Positions 7,820 to 15,839 are shown, numbered from the stretch's first letter. The stretch: DNA of 16,087 nucleotides from Bacteroides sp. (GCA_030151885.1 JASLCG010000020.1:1-16087), one strand, 5' to 3'. Notes: a model not told the origin generated them from the sequence alone. Numbers and translations: made by a program.

Positions 7820-8391
7820 CGAACCAATTTCTTTGGATTTTTAGTTATGTAATCTTTCCAACTAGAATAACCTTTTGTTAATGCAGGTCTTCCCGCTTGT
7901 AAAAAATGACAATAAGCTGCAGCCAATCCATCTGTTGCATCTAAGAATGCGGGCATTTCCGATTGACGTATTTTCAATATACGCTGCAACATACCAGCTA
8001 CCTGTTCTTTAGAGGCTGATCCTGAACCAGTAATAGCCATTTTAATTTTTAAAGGAGCATATTCTGTTATAGGAATATCCCTGCTCAGGGCTACTGCCAT
8101 AGCCACCCCTTGTGCTCGTCCTAGTTTAAGCATAGATTGCACATTTTTCCCAAAGAAAGGAGCCTCTATAGCCACTTCATCAGGCAAAAAACTATCTATT
8201 AGACCATACACACGTTCATGTATATGACGTAGTTTCATATAGTGATTTGGATATTTCCTTAAATCAATAACCCCCATTGCATCTAAGGATGGTTTATTTC
8301 CTACTACACGTAACACACCATAACCCATAATTGTGGTACCAGGATCAATTCCTAATATAATTTTCTCCGCTTTTTGTTCATTCATAATCAT
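7816..8391 (-). CDS. ruvC: Holliday junction resolvase RuvC
   Basis: The 191-residue crossover junction endodeoxyribonuclease acts as a dimer with RuvAB to cut Holliday junctions. Acidic catalytic residues are present: D16 (ILGIDPGT), E76 (VAIEAPFFGKN), and D151/D154 (FLDATDGLAAAYCH). The length exceeds the E. coli protein by a few N-terminal and C-terminal residues, as usual in Bacteroidota. ATG codons stand at residues 1 and 3; the first overlaps the DUF4286 stop in an ATGA, which favours it through translational coupling. The stop overlaps the next start the same way, so the three genes form one tightly coupled operon. Confidence 0.97.
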   Translation of the reverse strand: MIMNEQKAEKIILGIDPGTTIMGYGVLRVVGNKPSLDAMGVIDLRKYPNHYMKLRHIHERVYGLIDSFLPDEVAIEAPFFGKNVQSMLKLGRAQGVAMAVALSRDIPITEYAPLKIKMAITGSGSASKEQVAGMLQRILKIRQSEMPAFLDATDGLAAAYCHFLQAGRPALTKGYSSWKDYITKNPKKLVR

Positions 8392-8693
8392 TCTTCTACA
8401 CGCATCAAGGTGTGAAAAAACATTACTTTTTCATTGAATATTTTATTTATTTCACTAGCTGCTACTTCTCCATGTTTAATATGCCAACGATGTAGGGTTG
8501 TAGAATCCTCTACTTCCCATTGCAAAGTATAAGAAACATCTCCAGGTTGCTGATGAGATAATATTTTACATAATCTAGGATTTTTTAATGTACCCTCTTG
8601 CTTAGTTTCAGGAATGTGTACCTCTTTCATCCATATTAAAAAATTCTTTTCTAAATCTTCAGCTAAATGATAGCTAGTGTTATATATAAGCAT
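8388..8693 (-). CDS. DUF4286 family protein
   Basis: A 101-residue soluble protein starting MLIYNTSYHL, with SYTLQWEV and a FHTLMRVEE ending. This matches DUF4286, a small ferredoxin-like/ABM-like family in Bacteroidota that is often next to ruvC; no activity is established. There is no signal peptide and no membrane segment. It is the first gene of the DUF4286 - ruvC - pullulanase-like operon and overlaps ruvC by four bases. Confidence 0.87.
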   Translation of the reverse strand: MLIYNTSYHLAEDLEKNFLIWMKEVHIPETKQEGTLKNPRLCKILSHQQPGDVSYTLQWEVEDSTTLHRWHIKHGEVAASEINKIFNEKVMFFHTLMRVEE

Positions 8694-8720
8694 AATTTAT
8701 TCTTTATCGTATTTGACCCA

Positions 8721-8728
8721 CAAAAATA
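8721..8728 (-). promoter_or_regulatory. Possible -7 box for the DUF4286-ruvC operon
   Basis: Minus-strand TATTTTTG matches the Bacteroidota -7 consensus TAnnTTTG, 27 bases before the ATG at 8693. No TTTG/TTG is seen at the expected -33 spacing, so this is a half-supported call. Confidence 0.38.
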
Positions 8729-8863
8729 ACAATTATTTAGTAGAAAGGGGCTATTAGCTTACCTATAATTAAAAAAACAACTATTTATTCTTACACAAAA
8801 TAAACATATACTTACAAAAACCAAATACCACCATAACAACTATAAATAATCAATTTTTATAAT

Positions 8864-8871
8864 TAGATTTG
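8864..8871 (+). promoter_or_regulatory. Possible -7 box for the glycosyltransferase gene
   Basis: TAGATTTG fits TAnnTTTG exactly and lies 42 bases before the ATG at 8914. The -33 position has no TTG. The rest of the divergent 220-base gap (8694-8913) is plain AT-rich sequence with no hairpin or repeat that I can support. Confidence 0.4.
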
Positions 8872-8913
8872 CAATAGTAATTCATGTTACAACATTATAA
8901 TATACAATAAACG

Positions 8914-10089
8914 ATGTCCTTTAATAGTTTCAACTTATTATCTACACCTACTGTTATTATATGCAGCATATTAGCTATATGCCTTATCATACAAGTGTTT
9001 TTTTATTTATACTTTTATATCAGATTAGGTCTTCGTTCAAAAAAGAGAGGTAATAATATCTATAATAATGATTTTCCACCAATATCGATTATAATTTGTG
9101 CTGGTAACCAGCTCAGTGAACTACAAAAAAACTTACCTATTTTACTAAATTTAGACTACAATACTTATGAGGTTATAGTAGTAGATATGAACTCTAATGA
9201 TGGATCGGCCGAATATTTAGAGTATATGGCATCACAACACGAAAATTTATACTGTAGTCATACAACAAAAGACTCTCGAATTATCAGTAGAAAAAAACTG
9301 GCACAAACAATAGGTATTAAAGCAAGTAAGTATGATTTATTAGTCTTTACTGAACCAAACTGCACACCAACATCAAACAAATGGCTCAAAGAATATACTG
9401 AAGAGATTACAGACCATAATGAAATTATTTTAGGATATACTAAGTATGAAATGGTAAAAAGTAAGTTTCATAGAATGGTTGCCTACGATCATATCCTTAT
9501 GGCAATGCGCTACTTGGGTTTTGCCAAAGCAGGTGTTCCATACACAGGTATTGGTAGCAATATGGCATATCAAAAAGATCTTTTTTTTGCTCAAAAAGGG
9601 TATGTAAATCAGCTTAACCTACAACGAGGAGAAGACGAAATATTTATAAATTCAAGTGCTACAGCACAAAACACATCTGTCGTATCTACTCCAGAATCAG
9701 TAGTAAAACAGAGTCCTATAGAAACAATGGAAGAGTGGAAAAGTGATAAGATATACCATTTCACCTCTTTAAGCAGATTTCAAGGGTATCAACAGTATGC
9801 AAATTCGCTTGATACAGGCTCTAGGCTATTTTTATACATTGGAGGTTTTATAACATTACTAGGAGCCATCGCTACATATCAGTGGATTCTGAGTTTAGTA
9901 GTTTTTATAGCACTAGTTTTACATTGGGTACTACAGTTTTGTACAACTAATTTTGTTTTAAAAAGACTAGGAGATGAACATAGATTCTACTTTTCTATAT
10001 TATACTATAACATAGCCTTACCCGTTTATACATTTCTTTTTAAGTTAAAAACACCTAGAAAAAGAAGGGGCGATATACTAAGGTATTAA
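8914..10089 (+). CDS. Membrane-associated family 2 glycosyltransferase with an atypical DxD position
   Basis: The 391-residue protein has an N-terminal membrane helix (about 12-36), a cytoplasmic GT-A domain (about 50-270) and C-terminal membrane segments (about 305-345 and near 365-380). GT2 features are ISIIICAGNQ (first strand), EVIVVDMNSNDGSAEYL (VDMNSNDGS is the VDDgSxDgS motif), the acceptor-side GEDEIFIN, and the usual length for such enzymes in Bacteroidales. The nucleotide-sugar/metal motif expected as TDADC-x-P reads TEPNCTP (E147, P148, N149). The QxxRW-type motif of processive synthases is absent, so a synthase role is unlikely. It probably adds a sugar to a lipid-linked or surface glycan; acceptor unknown. 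It converges on the permease gene with a 2-base gap. Confidence 0.87.
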   Translation: MSFNSFNLLSTPTVIICSILAICLIIQVFFYLYFYIRLGLRSKKRGNNIYNNDFPPISIIICAGNQLSELQKNLPILLNLDYNTYEVIVVDMNSNDGSAEYLEYMASQHENLYCSHTTKDSRIISRKKLAQTIGIKASKYDLLVFTEPNCTPTSNKWLKEYTEEITDHNEIILGYTKYEMVKSKFHRMVAYDHILMAMRYLGFAKAGVPYTGIGSNMAYQKDLFFAQKGYVNQLNLQRGEDEIFINSSATAQNTSVVSTPESVVKQSPIETMEEWKSDKIYHFTSLSRFQGYQQYANSLDTGSRLFLYIGGFITLLGAIATYQWILSLVVFIALVLHWVLQFCTTNFVLKRLGDEHRFYFSILYYNIALPVYTFLFKLKTPRKRRGDILRY

Positions 10090-10091
10090 CT

Positions 10092-11336
10092 CTATTCGTA
10101 ACGCATTGAGGTGGCTGGATTTATTTTAGATATGATATAAGATGGCCCTATTAACATTAAAATAGAGATTAATAACACAGAAGAATTTAATAACAGAACC
10201 CACCATAGACTAATTGATATAGGCACCCTATCAATATAATAAACCATAGGATCTAGTTTTATCAGTCCAAATTGCTGCTGTAAAAAACACAATCCAAGTC
10301 CTATTGCATTACCTATTAACAGACCTTTTATAATCAAAAAAGAGGCTAAATAGATAAATATTTTTCGTATCGCACCATTCGTTGCTCCTAGTCCTTTAAG
10401 TAATCCAATCATTTGAGTACGTTCTAGAATTAAAATGAGCAATCCTGATATTACAGTAAAACCAGAGATAAGCATCATTAAAGCTAGTATAACCCATATA
10501 TTCATATCCAATAACTCTAACCAACCAAAAAGAGCTCCATTTAGTTGCTCTACATTTAATACGATATATGGCTCATCATACCTATCGGTTTTCCCTGAGT
10601 ATTGGTCAGATAACTCATAAGTCATATCTTCTAAATTTACTCCCTCTTTTAAACGAATCTCTAATCCACTATTTTGATCTTCGTTCCATTTATTTAATCT
10701 AGTAAGCATATGCAAATCCGTTATCATATAAATTTTATCATACTCATAAAAATTAGTTTGATAAATACCTACAACAGTTACTCTCCTTGCTTTAACACCC
10801 TTGTTTTCTGCAAAATAAGTTAATACTTTGTCATCTAACTTTACAGCCATTAAATCTGCTAAAGTTTTGGATATGATAACTTCATTAGTTGATGTGGTGT
10901 CATTAAAATTAGGCAACCTACCTGCCAGTAAAGCCTTACTATAAAAGCTGGTATCGTATTCTTGACCTATTCCTTTTAAAATAATACCTTCAAAGGCATC
11001 GTCTGTTTTAAGCATGCCTACTTTTGTGGAATATCTCTGAATATGTTCTACTCCTTTAATCTGTTCAATGTCTTGAATCATTTTTTGGGACGTAGCAATT
11101 GGATGCGACTCAAAACTAGCCGCTGCATTATAGTTGGTCAAAATAATATCTGATGTAAAACCTGTTACTTTTTCTTTAATATTACTTTTAAAACCTATTA
11201 CAATAGCCAAAGTTAACAACATAATTATCAAACCTATAGAGATACCTGCTATAGCTATAATAACTGCTGGTTTAGAGATTTGCTTCTCTCCTTTTTTGGC
11301 TTTATATAATCGCTGAGCTAATTCGAATTCAAACAA
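10092..11336 (-). CDS. FtsX/LolC-LolE-type ABC transporter permease
   Basis: A 414-residue inner-membrane permease of the MacB/FtsX/Lol class. It has the opening segment FEFELAQRLYKAKK, a first membrane helix at about 24-48, a large periplasmic domain (about 50-270), and three further helices near 278-305, 325-350 and 375-402. Diagnostic pieces are ISGLLILILERTQMIGLLKGLGAT (coupling region) and the ending INPATSMRYE. Homologues in Bacteroidota are thought to work in lipoprotein release or related mechanotransmission with a separate LolD-like ATPase, which is not in this window. A strong promoter lies directly upstream. The gene runs tail to tail with the glycosyltransferase gene. Confidence 0.9.
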   Translation of the reverse strand: MFEFELAQRLYKAKKGEKQISKPAVIIAIAGISIGLIIMLLTLAIVIGFKSNIKEKVTGFTSDIILTNYNAAASFESHPIATSQKMIQDIEQIKGVEHIQRYSTKVGMLKTDDAFEGIILKGIGQEYDTSFYSKALLAGRLPNFNDTTSTNEVIISKTLADLMAVKLDDKVLTYFAENKGVKARRVTVVGIYQTNFYEYDKIYMITDLHMLTRLNKWNEDQNSGLEIRLKEGVNLEDMTYELSDQYSGKTDRYDEPYIVLNVEQLNGALFGWLELLDMNIWVILALMMLISGFTVISGLLILILERTQMIGLLKGLGATNGAIRKIFIYLASFLIIKGLLIGNAIGLGLCFLQQQFGLIKLDPMVYYIDRVPISISLWWVLLLNSSVLLISILMLIGPSYIISKINPATSMRYE

Positions 11337-11365
11337 AGTGTAATGTTATTTCGTTAAACATATTG

Positions 11366-11396
11366 CAAACTTATATTCTTCTTTTTGCTCTACAAA
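11366..11396 (-). promoter_or_regulatory. Bacteroidota-type promoter of the FtsX/Lol permease gene
   Basis: Minus strand: TTTG at 11396-11393, 19 bases, then TAAGTTTG at 11373-11366. Both boxes match the Bacteroides sigma-ABfr consensus (TTTG-N19-21-TAnnTTTG), and the box ends 29 bases before the ATG at 11336. Confidence 0.72.
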
Positions 11397-11455
11397 GCTA
11401 GTCAAAAATTAAAAGGATAGATAAGTTTTTATTAATTATAATTAACGCGATAAAA

Positions 11456-11463
11456 TATCTTTA
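11456..11463 (+). promoter_or_regulatory. Possible -7 box for the FucI/AraA-like gene
   Basis: TATCTTTA matches TAnnTTTG at 7 of 8 positions (5 of 6 specified bases). It would place the transcript start near 11470, past the in-frame TTG at 11464, which supports the downstream ATG at 11515 as the real start. No clear -33 element. Confidence 0.3.
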
Positions 11464-11514
11464 TTGCCTTTTTTTACCTTATTTCGTTCTAATAAAACTA
11501 GAAAAAAATATCCT

Positions 11515-12750
11515 ATGAATATCAATCTAGTCTCATATACATCTTCGTTAGATAAACTAACTCTAAAGCATCAAGTTCATGAAGAACTACTTAATGAACT
11601 TGAACTTAATTACTCAGTAAACTATTTCTCGCACGCAGAATTAGATAAAGTTCCATTCGAATTATTTAGTATTTTATTTATAGCCACAGGAGGAGTTGAG
11701 CACCTTATTATTAAAGATATAGAGCGTTTACCACGACCTATAATTTTATTAACAGATGGCCTACAAAACTCCCTACCAGCAGCCTTAGAAGTTTCAACTT
11801 GGCTCCGTAAAAGAGGCATTAAAAATGAAATCTTACATGGAGATTTTGCTTATATTAAAAAGAGAATTGATACTCTTGCACTAAATTTTAAAGCACAACA
11901 AACGCTTAAAAATGAACATATAGCCATATTAGGATCTCCATCTCCGTGGTTGCTATCTAGTGGAGTAGATTACTACCTAGTGAAACAACGATGGGGATTA
12001 AACTTTACAAACATTCCTATGAGTAAAGTTTACACCTATTTTGAAGCTGTTACAGTTAATGATGTAAAGGAGGAAGTAGAGATTTTCAAAAACAATGCTT
12101 TAGGATGTAAAGGGGTTAACGATACAGCAATTCTTAACTCTATGCGTTTTTATAAAGCCGTTAAACGCCTATGTCAAGAAGAAGGGTTTACAGCCCTATC
12201 AATGAACTGCTATAAAGCTCTAGAAGATATTGGTGTAACTGGATGCCTGGCCAACTCTTTATTAAATAATGAAGGTATTATAGCTGGATGTGAAGGAGAT
12301 TTACAAGCACTCTTTACACTTTTAGTTATTAAAAACCTAACGGGACAGATAGGGTATATGTGTAATCCTAATTCGATTGACATTCATAACAACCAATTAA
12401 TACTTGGACATTGTAGCATACCTACAAGTCAGGTTCAAGATTATATTATTCGCGATCACTTTGCTAGTAAAAAGACAGTATCTATACAAGGAATAGTTCC
12501 TTTAGGAGAGGCCACTATTGCTAAGTGTGCTGGGGAGTGTTTAGATGAATTTTTCGTCTCTTCAGGATCTATTTTAGACAATACAAGTATAGAGAGGTCT
12601 AGTAGAACAGAAGTTTTATTCAAACAAAAGAATCCTGTATCTTATTTCCTGAAAAACCCACTAGGTAATCACCATATTTTAGTACGTGGAAATCATGAAG
12701 AGGCACTTAAAAGCTTTTTAGAGACCTACTCTTGTAAAAGGTTTGAGTAA
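11515..12750 (+). CDS. L-fucose/L-arabinose isomerase-like protein of unknown substrate
   Basis: I start this at ATG 11515 (MNINLVSYTS), giving 411 residues. The frame is open back to a TTG at 11464, but those 17 residues are basic and unlike a conserved N-terminus. The C-terminal half resembles the FucI/AraA fold: GCEGDLQALFTL (E260, D262), CNPNSIDIHNNQLILGHCSIP (283-303, H299), and SIQGIVPLGEATIAKCAGECLDEFF near 322-346. The N-terminal half has Rossmann-like strands (FSILFIATGGVEHLI, PIILLTDG, IAILGSP). Known FucI/AraA enzymes interconvert aldoses and ketoses with a metal held by Glu, Asp and His; here the Asp-Trp-Asn segment seems replaced by Asn-Pro-Asn, so activity is unsure. Its neighbours give no sugar pathway. 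No signal peptide, so it is cytoplasmic. Confidence 0.75.
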   Translation: MNINLVSYTSSLDKLTLKHQVHEELLNELELNYSVNYFSHAELDKVPFELFSILFIATGGVEHLIIKDIERLPRPIILLTDGLQNSLPAALEVSTWLRKRGIKNEILHGDFAYIKKRIDTLALNFKAQQTLKNEHIAILGSPSPWLLSSGVDYYLVKQRWGLNFTNIPMSKVYTYFEAVTVNDVKEEVEIFKNNALGCKGVNDTAILNSMRFYKAVKRLCQEEGFTALSMNCYKALEDIGVTGCLANSLLNNEGIIAGCEGDLQALFTLLVIKNLTGQIGYMCNPNSIDIHNNQLILGHCSIPTSQVQDYIIRDHFASKKTVSIQGIVPLGEATIAKCAGECLDEFFVSSGSILDNTSIERSSRTEVLFKQKNPVSYFLKNPLGNHHILVRGNHEEALKSFLETYSCKRFE

Positions 12751-12816
12751 TTAGAATCTATAATCTACATATGAATTTCTTCTATCTAGAAGTTGTTAGA
12801 TACTTAACACATCAAT

Positions 12817-12963
12817 AAGCAAAATCTACCACTTCAATGAGCTATTTGCTTGTCGGCAACCTACCTCAAGTATATCGCCGACAAGACAGAGGTTAGTTGC
12901 CGACTAACATGAGGTAAGTCGGCAATGAACAACCTTCGCATAGAAGACGAGGCACATTGCCGA
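12817..12963. repeat. Cluster of palindromic repeats with a GAGG-N4-TTGCCGA unit
   Basis: Units: GAGGTAGGTTGCCGAC on the minus strand (12867-12852), GAGGTTAGTTGCCGAC on the plus strand (12889-12904, 14 of 16 identical), and GAGGCACATTGCCGA (12949-12963). A rearranged form, GAGGTAAGTCGGCAA, lies at 12911-12925. Nested perfect inverted repeats are AAGCAAA/TTTGCTT (12817-12823, 12845-12851), CTTGTCGGC/GCCGACAAG (12849-12857, 12877-12885), TTGCCGAC/GTCGGCAA (12897-12904, 12918-12925) and TCGGCAATG/CATTGCCGA (12919-12927, 12955-12963). It could be a remnant of a small mobile palindromic element or a structured RNA. No flanking duplication or transposase is visible. Confidence 0.65.
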
Positions 12964-13000
12964 TATAGCACCCTATTAAGCATTGTCAATACCAATAAAA

Positions 13001-13046
13001 TATAAAAGGTCGGGCTCCATTTTAAAGCCCGACCTTTTATATGTTT
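13001..13046. terminator. Strong bidirectional terminator between the FucI-like gene and uup
   Basis: A perfect 16-bp stem (13001-13016 with 13026-13041, centred on GGTCGGGCT) closes a 9-base loop. On the minus strand it starts 28 bases past the uup stop and is followed by TTTTATT, a good terminator for uup. On the plus strand the tail is TGTTTTATT, so it can also stop transcripts coming from the FucI-like gene. Confidence 0.88.
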
Positions 13047-13069
13047 TATTATGAATAATTATTAGTGCA

Positions 13070-14944
13070 TCACTCTTCAATCTCACTCAACTCTAACCAT
13101 CTCATTGATTTTTCATCAAGCATCTCATCTATTATAGGTAATCTTTTTGACTTTTCGGTTAATTCTTCCACAGAGAGATCCCCACTACAAAGATCGGCTT
13201 CTAAAGTTTTCTTTTCTTGTTCTAGCTCCTCTATTTCAACTTCTAAAGTCTCAAACTCTCGCTTCTCTTTATAACTCATTTTACGTTTTTCGTTTAACCG
13301 TACACGAGTATCTTTTTTCTCTTTAGATTGACTTTCTTTTTCTTTCTTCTTATCTTCTTCCTCCTTAAATTCTTTCCAAGCTCTGTATTGAGTATAATTT
13401 CCTGGAAAATCTCGAATATCACCATCTCCATTAAATACCATAAGATGATCTACAACTTTATCCATAAAGTACCTATCGTGCGATATTACAATAACACAAC
13501 CTTTAAAGTTTTGTAGATAATCTTCTAATACGTTTAATGTTATGATATCTAAGTCGTTTGTAGGCTCATCTAATACTAAAAAGTTTGGATTTTGCATTAA
13601 GATAGTACACAAGTATAATCTACGACGCTCTCCTCCACTCAATTTATAAACGTAACTATGTTGTGTCTCGGGCGAAAATAAAAAGTGTTGTAAAAACTGT
13701 GATGCTGTTAACTGCTTTCCATTACCCAGGTCTATAACCTCTGCAATGTCTCTTACAACATCTAATACTTTCATTTGATCGTCAAATTCTAAACCATCTT
13801 GAGAGTAATATCCAAAACGAACTGTTTCACCAATATCTACAGTTCCCTTATCTGGAGCAACTTCTCCCATTAGTATTTTAATGAATGTAGATTTTCCCGT
13901 ACCATTATTTCCTACAATACCCATTTTTTCATAGCGAGAAAATGTATATGAGAAATCATCTAGTATCACTAAATCATCAAAACTTTTGTAAAGATGCTCT
14001 GCTTCAAATATTTTAGATCCAATATAAGAAGCCTCAACATTTAACTGTACATTGCTATTATCTACTCTTCTTTTAGCTACTTTTTCTAAATCATAAAAAG
14101 CATCTTCTCTATATTTAGCTTTGTGTCCACGTGCTTGTGGCATTCTACGCATCCACTCTAACTCTGTACGATAAAGATTATTTGCTTTTGAAACCTCGGC
14201 AGCAGCAGCATCAACACGCTCTTGTCTTTTCTCTAAATAGTAACTATAATTTCCTTTATAAGAATACATCTGCTGATTATCAATTTCCATAATCTGAGAA
14301 CAGACCCTATCCAGAAAGTATCTATCATGCGTTACCATTAACAACGTAATATTACTTCTCTTCAAGAACTCTTCAAGCCACTCTGTCATATCCAAATCTA
14401 GGTGGTTGGTAGGCTCATCTAAGATTAGCAAATCAGGCTCCGTTATTAAAGTATTTGCCAAAGCCACACGTTTAAGCTGACCACCAGATAATTCCTTAAT
14501 CTTCTGCTGAAAATTATTAATTTTCAACTGAGACAAAATTTGCTTTGCACGTTGCTCATAATCCCACGCATTTTCTAAATCCATTCTCGACAACAACTCA
14601 TCAAGCCCTGGATTTCCAGGAGTCTGAATACATAATTCATACTCTTTTATAAGCTCTACAACTTCATTTCCATGATGGAAACATGCTTCTATAACCGATA
14701 AATCCTCTGGATAAGAGGGGTCTTGTTCTAAGTACCCTACACGTAAATCTCTTCGAAATACAATACGTCCACTTTCATAACCTTCTCTTCCAGCAATTAT
14801 ATTTAAAAGTGTAGTTTTACCCGTACCATTTTTAGCAATTAACCCTACTCTATCTCCTTGCGATATACCCAAGGATAAATTATTGAATAGAACTAAATCA
14901 CCAAAAGATTTATTTAAATTCTCTATTTGTAAATAACTAATCAT
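13070..14944 (-). CDS. uup: ABC-F family ATPase, Uup type
   Basis: A soluble 624-residue ABC-F protein with two ATP-binding cassettes and no membrane part. Cassette 1: Walker A AKNGTGKT (37-44), signature LSGGQLKRVAL, Walker B LLILDEPTNHLDLD. Cassette 2: Walker A GNNGTGKS (about 346-353), signature LSGGERRRLYL, Walker B LVLDEPTNDLDI, and the H-loop VISHDRYFMDKV. A linker with MRRMPQARGHKAKYRED joins the cassettes. A charged C-terminal coiled coil (about 525-620) marks the Uup subgroup, whose members bind DNA or ribosomes and act in ribosome function and genome stability. It lies 7 bases after the DUF3805 gene, so both share a transcript ending at the 16-bp terminator. Nothing suggests an antibiotic-resistance ABC-F. 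Confidence 0.93.
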   Translation of the reverse strand: MISYLQIENLNKSFGDLVLFNNLSLGISQGDRVGLIAKNGTGKTTLLNIIAGREGYESGRIVFRRDLRVGYLEQDPSYPEDLSVIEACFHHGNEVVELIKEYELCIQTPGNPGLDELLSRMDLENAWDYEQRAKQILSQLKINNFQQKIKELSGGQLKRVALANTLITEPDLLILDEPTNHLDLDMTEWLEEFLKRSNITLLMVTHDRYFLDRVCSQIMEIDNQQMYSYKGNYSYYLEKRQERVDAAAAEVSKANNLYRTELEWMRRMPQARGHKAKYREDAFYDLEKVAKRRVDNSNVQLNVEASYIGSKIFEAEHLYKSFDDLVILDDFSYTFSRYEKMGIVGNNGTGKSTFIKILMGEVAPDKGTVDIGETVRFGYYSQDGLEFDDQMKVLDVVRDIAEVIDLGNGKQLTASQFLQHFLFSPETQHSYVYKLSGGERRRLYLCTILMQNPNFLVLDEPTNDLDIITLNVLEDYLQNFKGCVIVISHDRYFMDKVVDHLMVFNGDGDIRDFPGNYTQYRAWKEFKEEEDKKKEKESQSKEKKDTRVRLNEKRKMSYKEKREFETLEVEIEELEQEKKTLEADLCSGDLSVEELTEKSKRLPIIDEMLDEKSMRWLELSEIEE

Positions 14945-14951
14945 ATATTTT

Positions 14952-15800
14952 TTATAAAGCTACATCTCTTTTTCCCTCTTCACTCAACACCTCTAAAGCC
15001 TCTTTATAACTACTTAAAATAGAGAATTCTTCTCCACCTTTTATTTTACTCCATACTAGCTTCATAGGATCAATAATGCTTTGAGTTGATTTGTAGCATA
15101 AAACAGGATCTTCTCTATTACCATCAATTAAAGTATGCCATTCAAGCCCCTCTACTTCATTTGCTAAAATTACAGCTAAAGTTATACCAACAGCTTGCCA
15201 TTGTTCTCGCTTCTTCTTTCCAATAACGTCATCATTCTTCAATTTATCAAGCAGTTGAATATCTTGTTCTTCTCCCTGAAAAGGAACAGCATATTTTTCT
15301 TTTATAAAGTCAACAACCCATTCAAAATCGTTATTGATTCGATAAACCTCCGAAAGGCGAACAGGTATTACTTCAGAAGGATACTTTCCTTCTAAATCTC
15401 TTACAACTATACTATTCAACACCTCTAAAGCTACTTGTTCATTTTGGCTAGTAAAGGTTGTAAATGTACACTCAAAAAACATCTCATTTACAGCATAAAG
15501 CCAGTGGTAAGAGATATACTCATTCTCCTCTTCCTTAAATATAGAAGATCCAAAGAGAGCTTTACCAGAAACCATATCTATTTTTTCATATGATTTGTAA
15601 TGTCTAGCCTCCTCTTTTAAGACCTCTTCTCCATAGCTTTCTGAGTAACCTCTTTCTGCTGATATTCTAAAATTTCCATCCCAAACATCAGGATTGTAGA
15701 ATAAAAAGGATCCTTCTCCATCTTCAAATTCAAACCATGATTTAGGGTATTCCATCGAAAACCAAGCACCCGGAGAGATGAATTTTTTAGTCTCTTTCAT
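14952..15800 (-). CDS. DUF3805/DUF3806 domain protein
   Basis: A 282-residue soluble protein without a signal peptide. The N-terminal part (about 5-135, SPGAWFSMEYPKSWFEFEDG, NPDVWDGNFRIS, YISYHWLYAVNEMFFECTFT) matches DUF3805. This resembles the beta-sheet folds of PsbP/Mog1-like proteins that begin with a Y-P-x-x-W phrase. The C-terminal part (about 160-270, EQWQAVGITLAVILANEVEGLEWHTLID and DPMKLVWSKI) matches DUF3806. Both are Bacteroidota-type families of unknown function. It is the first gene of a two-gene operon with uup under a recognisable promoter and an operator-like palindrome. A role linked to uup is only implied by position. Confidence 0.85.
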   Translation of the reverse strand: MKETKKFISPGAWFSMEYPKSWFEFEDGEGSFLFYNPDVWDGNFRISAERGYSESYGEEVLKEEARHYKSYEKIDMVSGKALFGSSIFKEEENEYISYHWLYAVNEMFFECTFTTFTSQNEQVALEVLNSIVVRDLEGKYPSEVIPVRLSEVYRINNDFEWVVDFIKEKYAVPFQGEEQDIQLLDKLKNDDVIGKKKREQWQAVGITLAVILANEVEGLEWHTLIDGNREDPVLCYKSTQSIIDPMKLVWSKIKGGEEFSILSSYKEALEVLSEEGKRDVAL

Positions 15801-15839
15801 TTATAATAGCTTTTAATTATACATTTATCTTTCTATATA

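Larger units (their letters stand above)
12751..13069. other. Non-coding gap with palindromic repeats and a terminator
   Basis: The 319 bases between the FucI-like gene and uup hold no credible gene. From 12751 to about 12816 there is only AT-rich sequence with one weak 5-bp hairpin (CTTCT/AGAAG). Then comes a cluster of inverted repeats (12817-12963) and finally the terminator (13001-13041), both listed separately. The cluster is visibly richer in G+C than its surroundings. Confidence 0.7.

Noticed and set aside
12838..12897. A 19-codon reading frame starting ATG inside the palindromic cluster
   Set aside because: It is very short, is built from the repeat units, has no translation signal, and is better explained as repeat sequence.
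12852..12963. CRISPR array
   Set aside because: The repeated units are imperfect, lie in both orientations, and have irregular spacing of 21-44 bases; no cas genes are nearby.
13065..13516. Plus-strand open frames of 69 and 62 codons opposite uup
   Set aside because: Their Ser/Phe-rich products are the complement of the Lys/Glu-rich coiled coil of uup and carry no independent signal.
13070..14944. Antibiotic-resistance ABC-F (ribosomal protection) protein
   Set aside because: The C-terminal coiled coil and cassette motifs fit the housekeeping Uup type, and there is no resistance context or sign of transfer.
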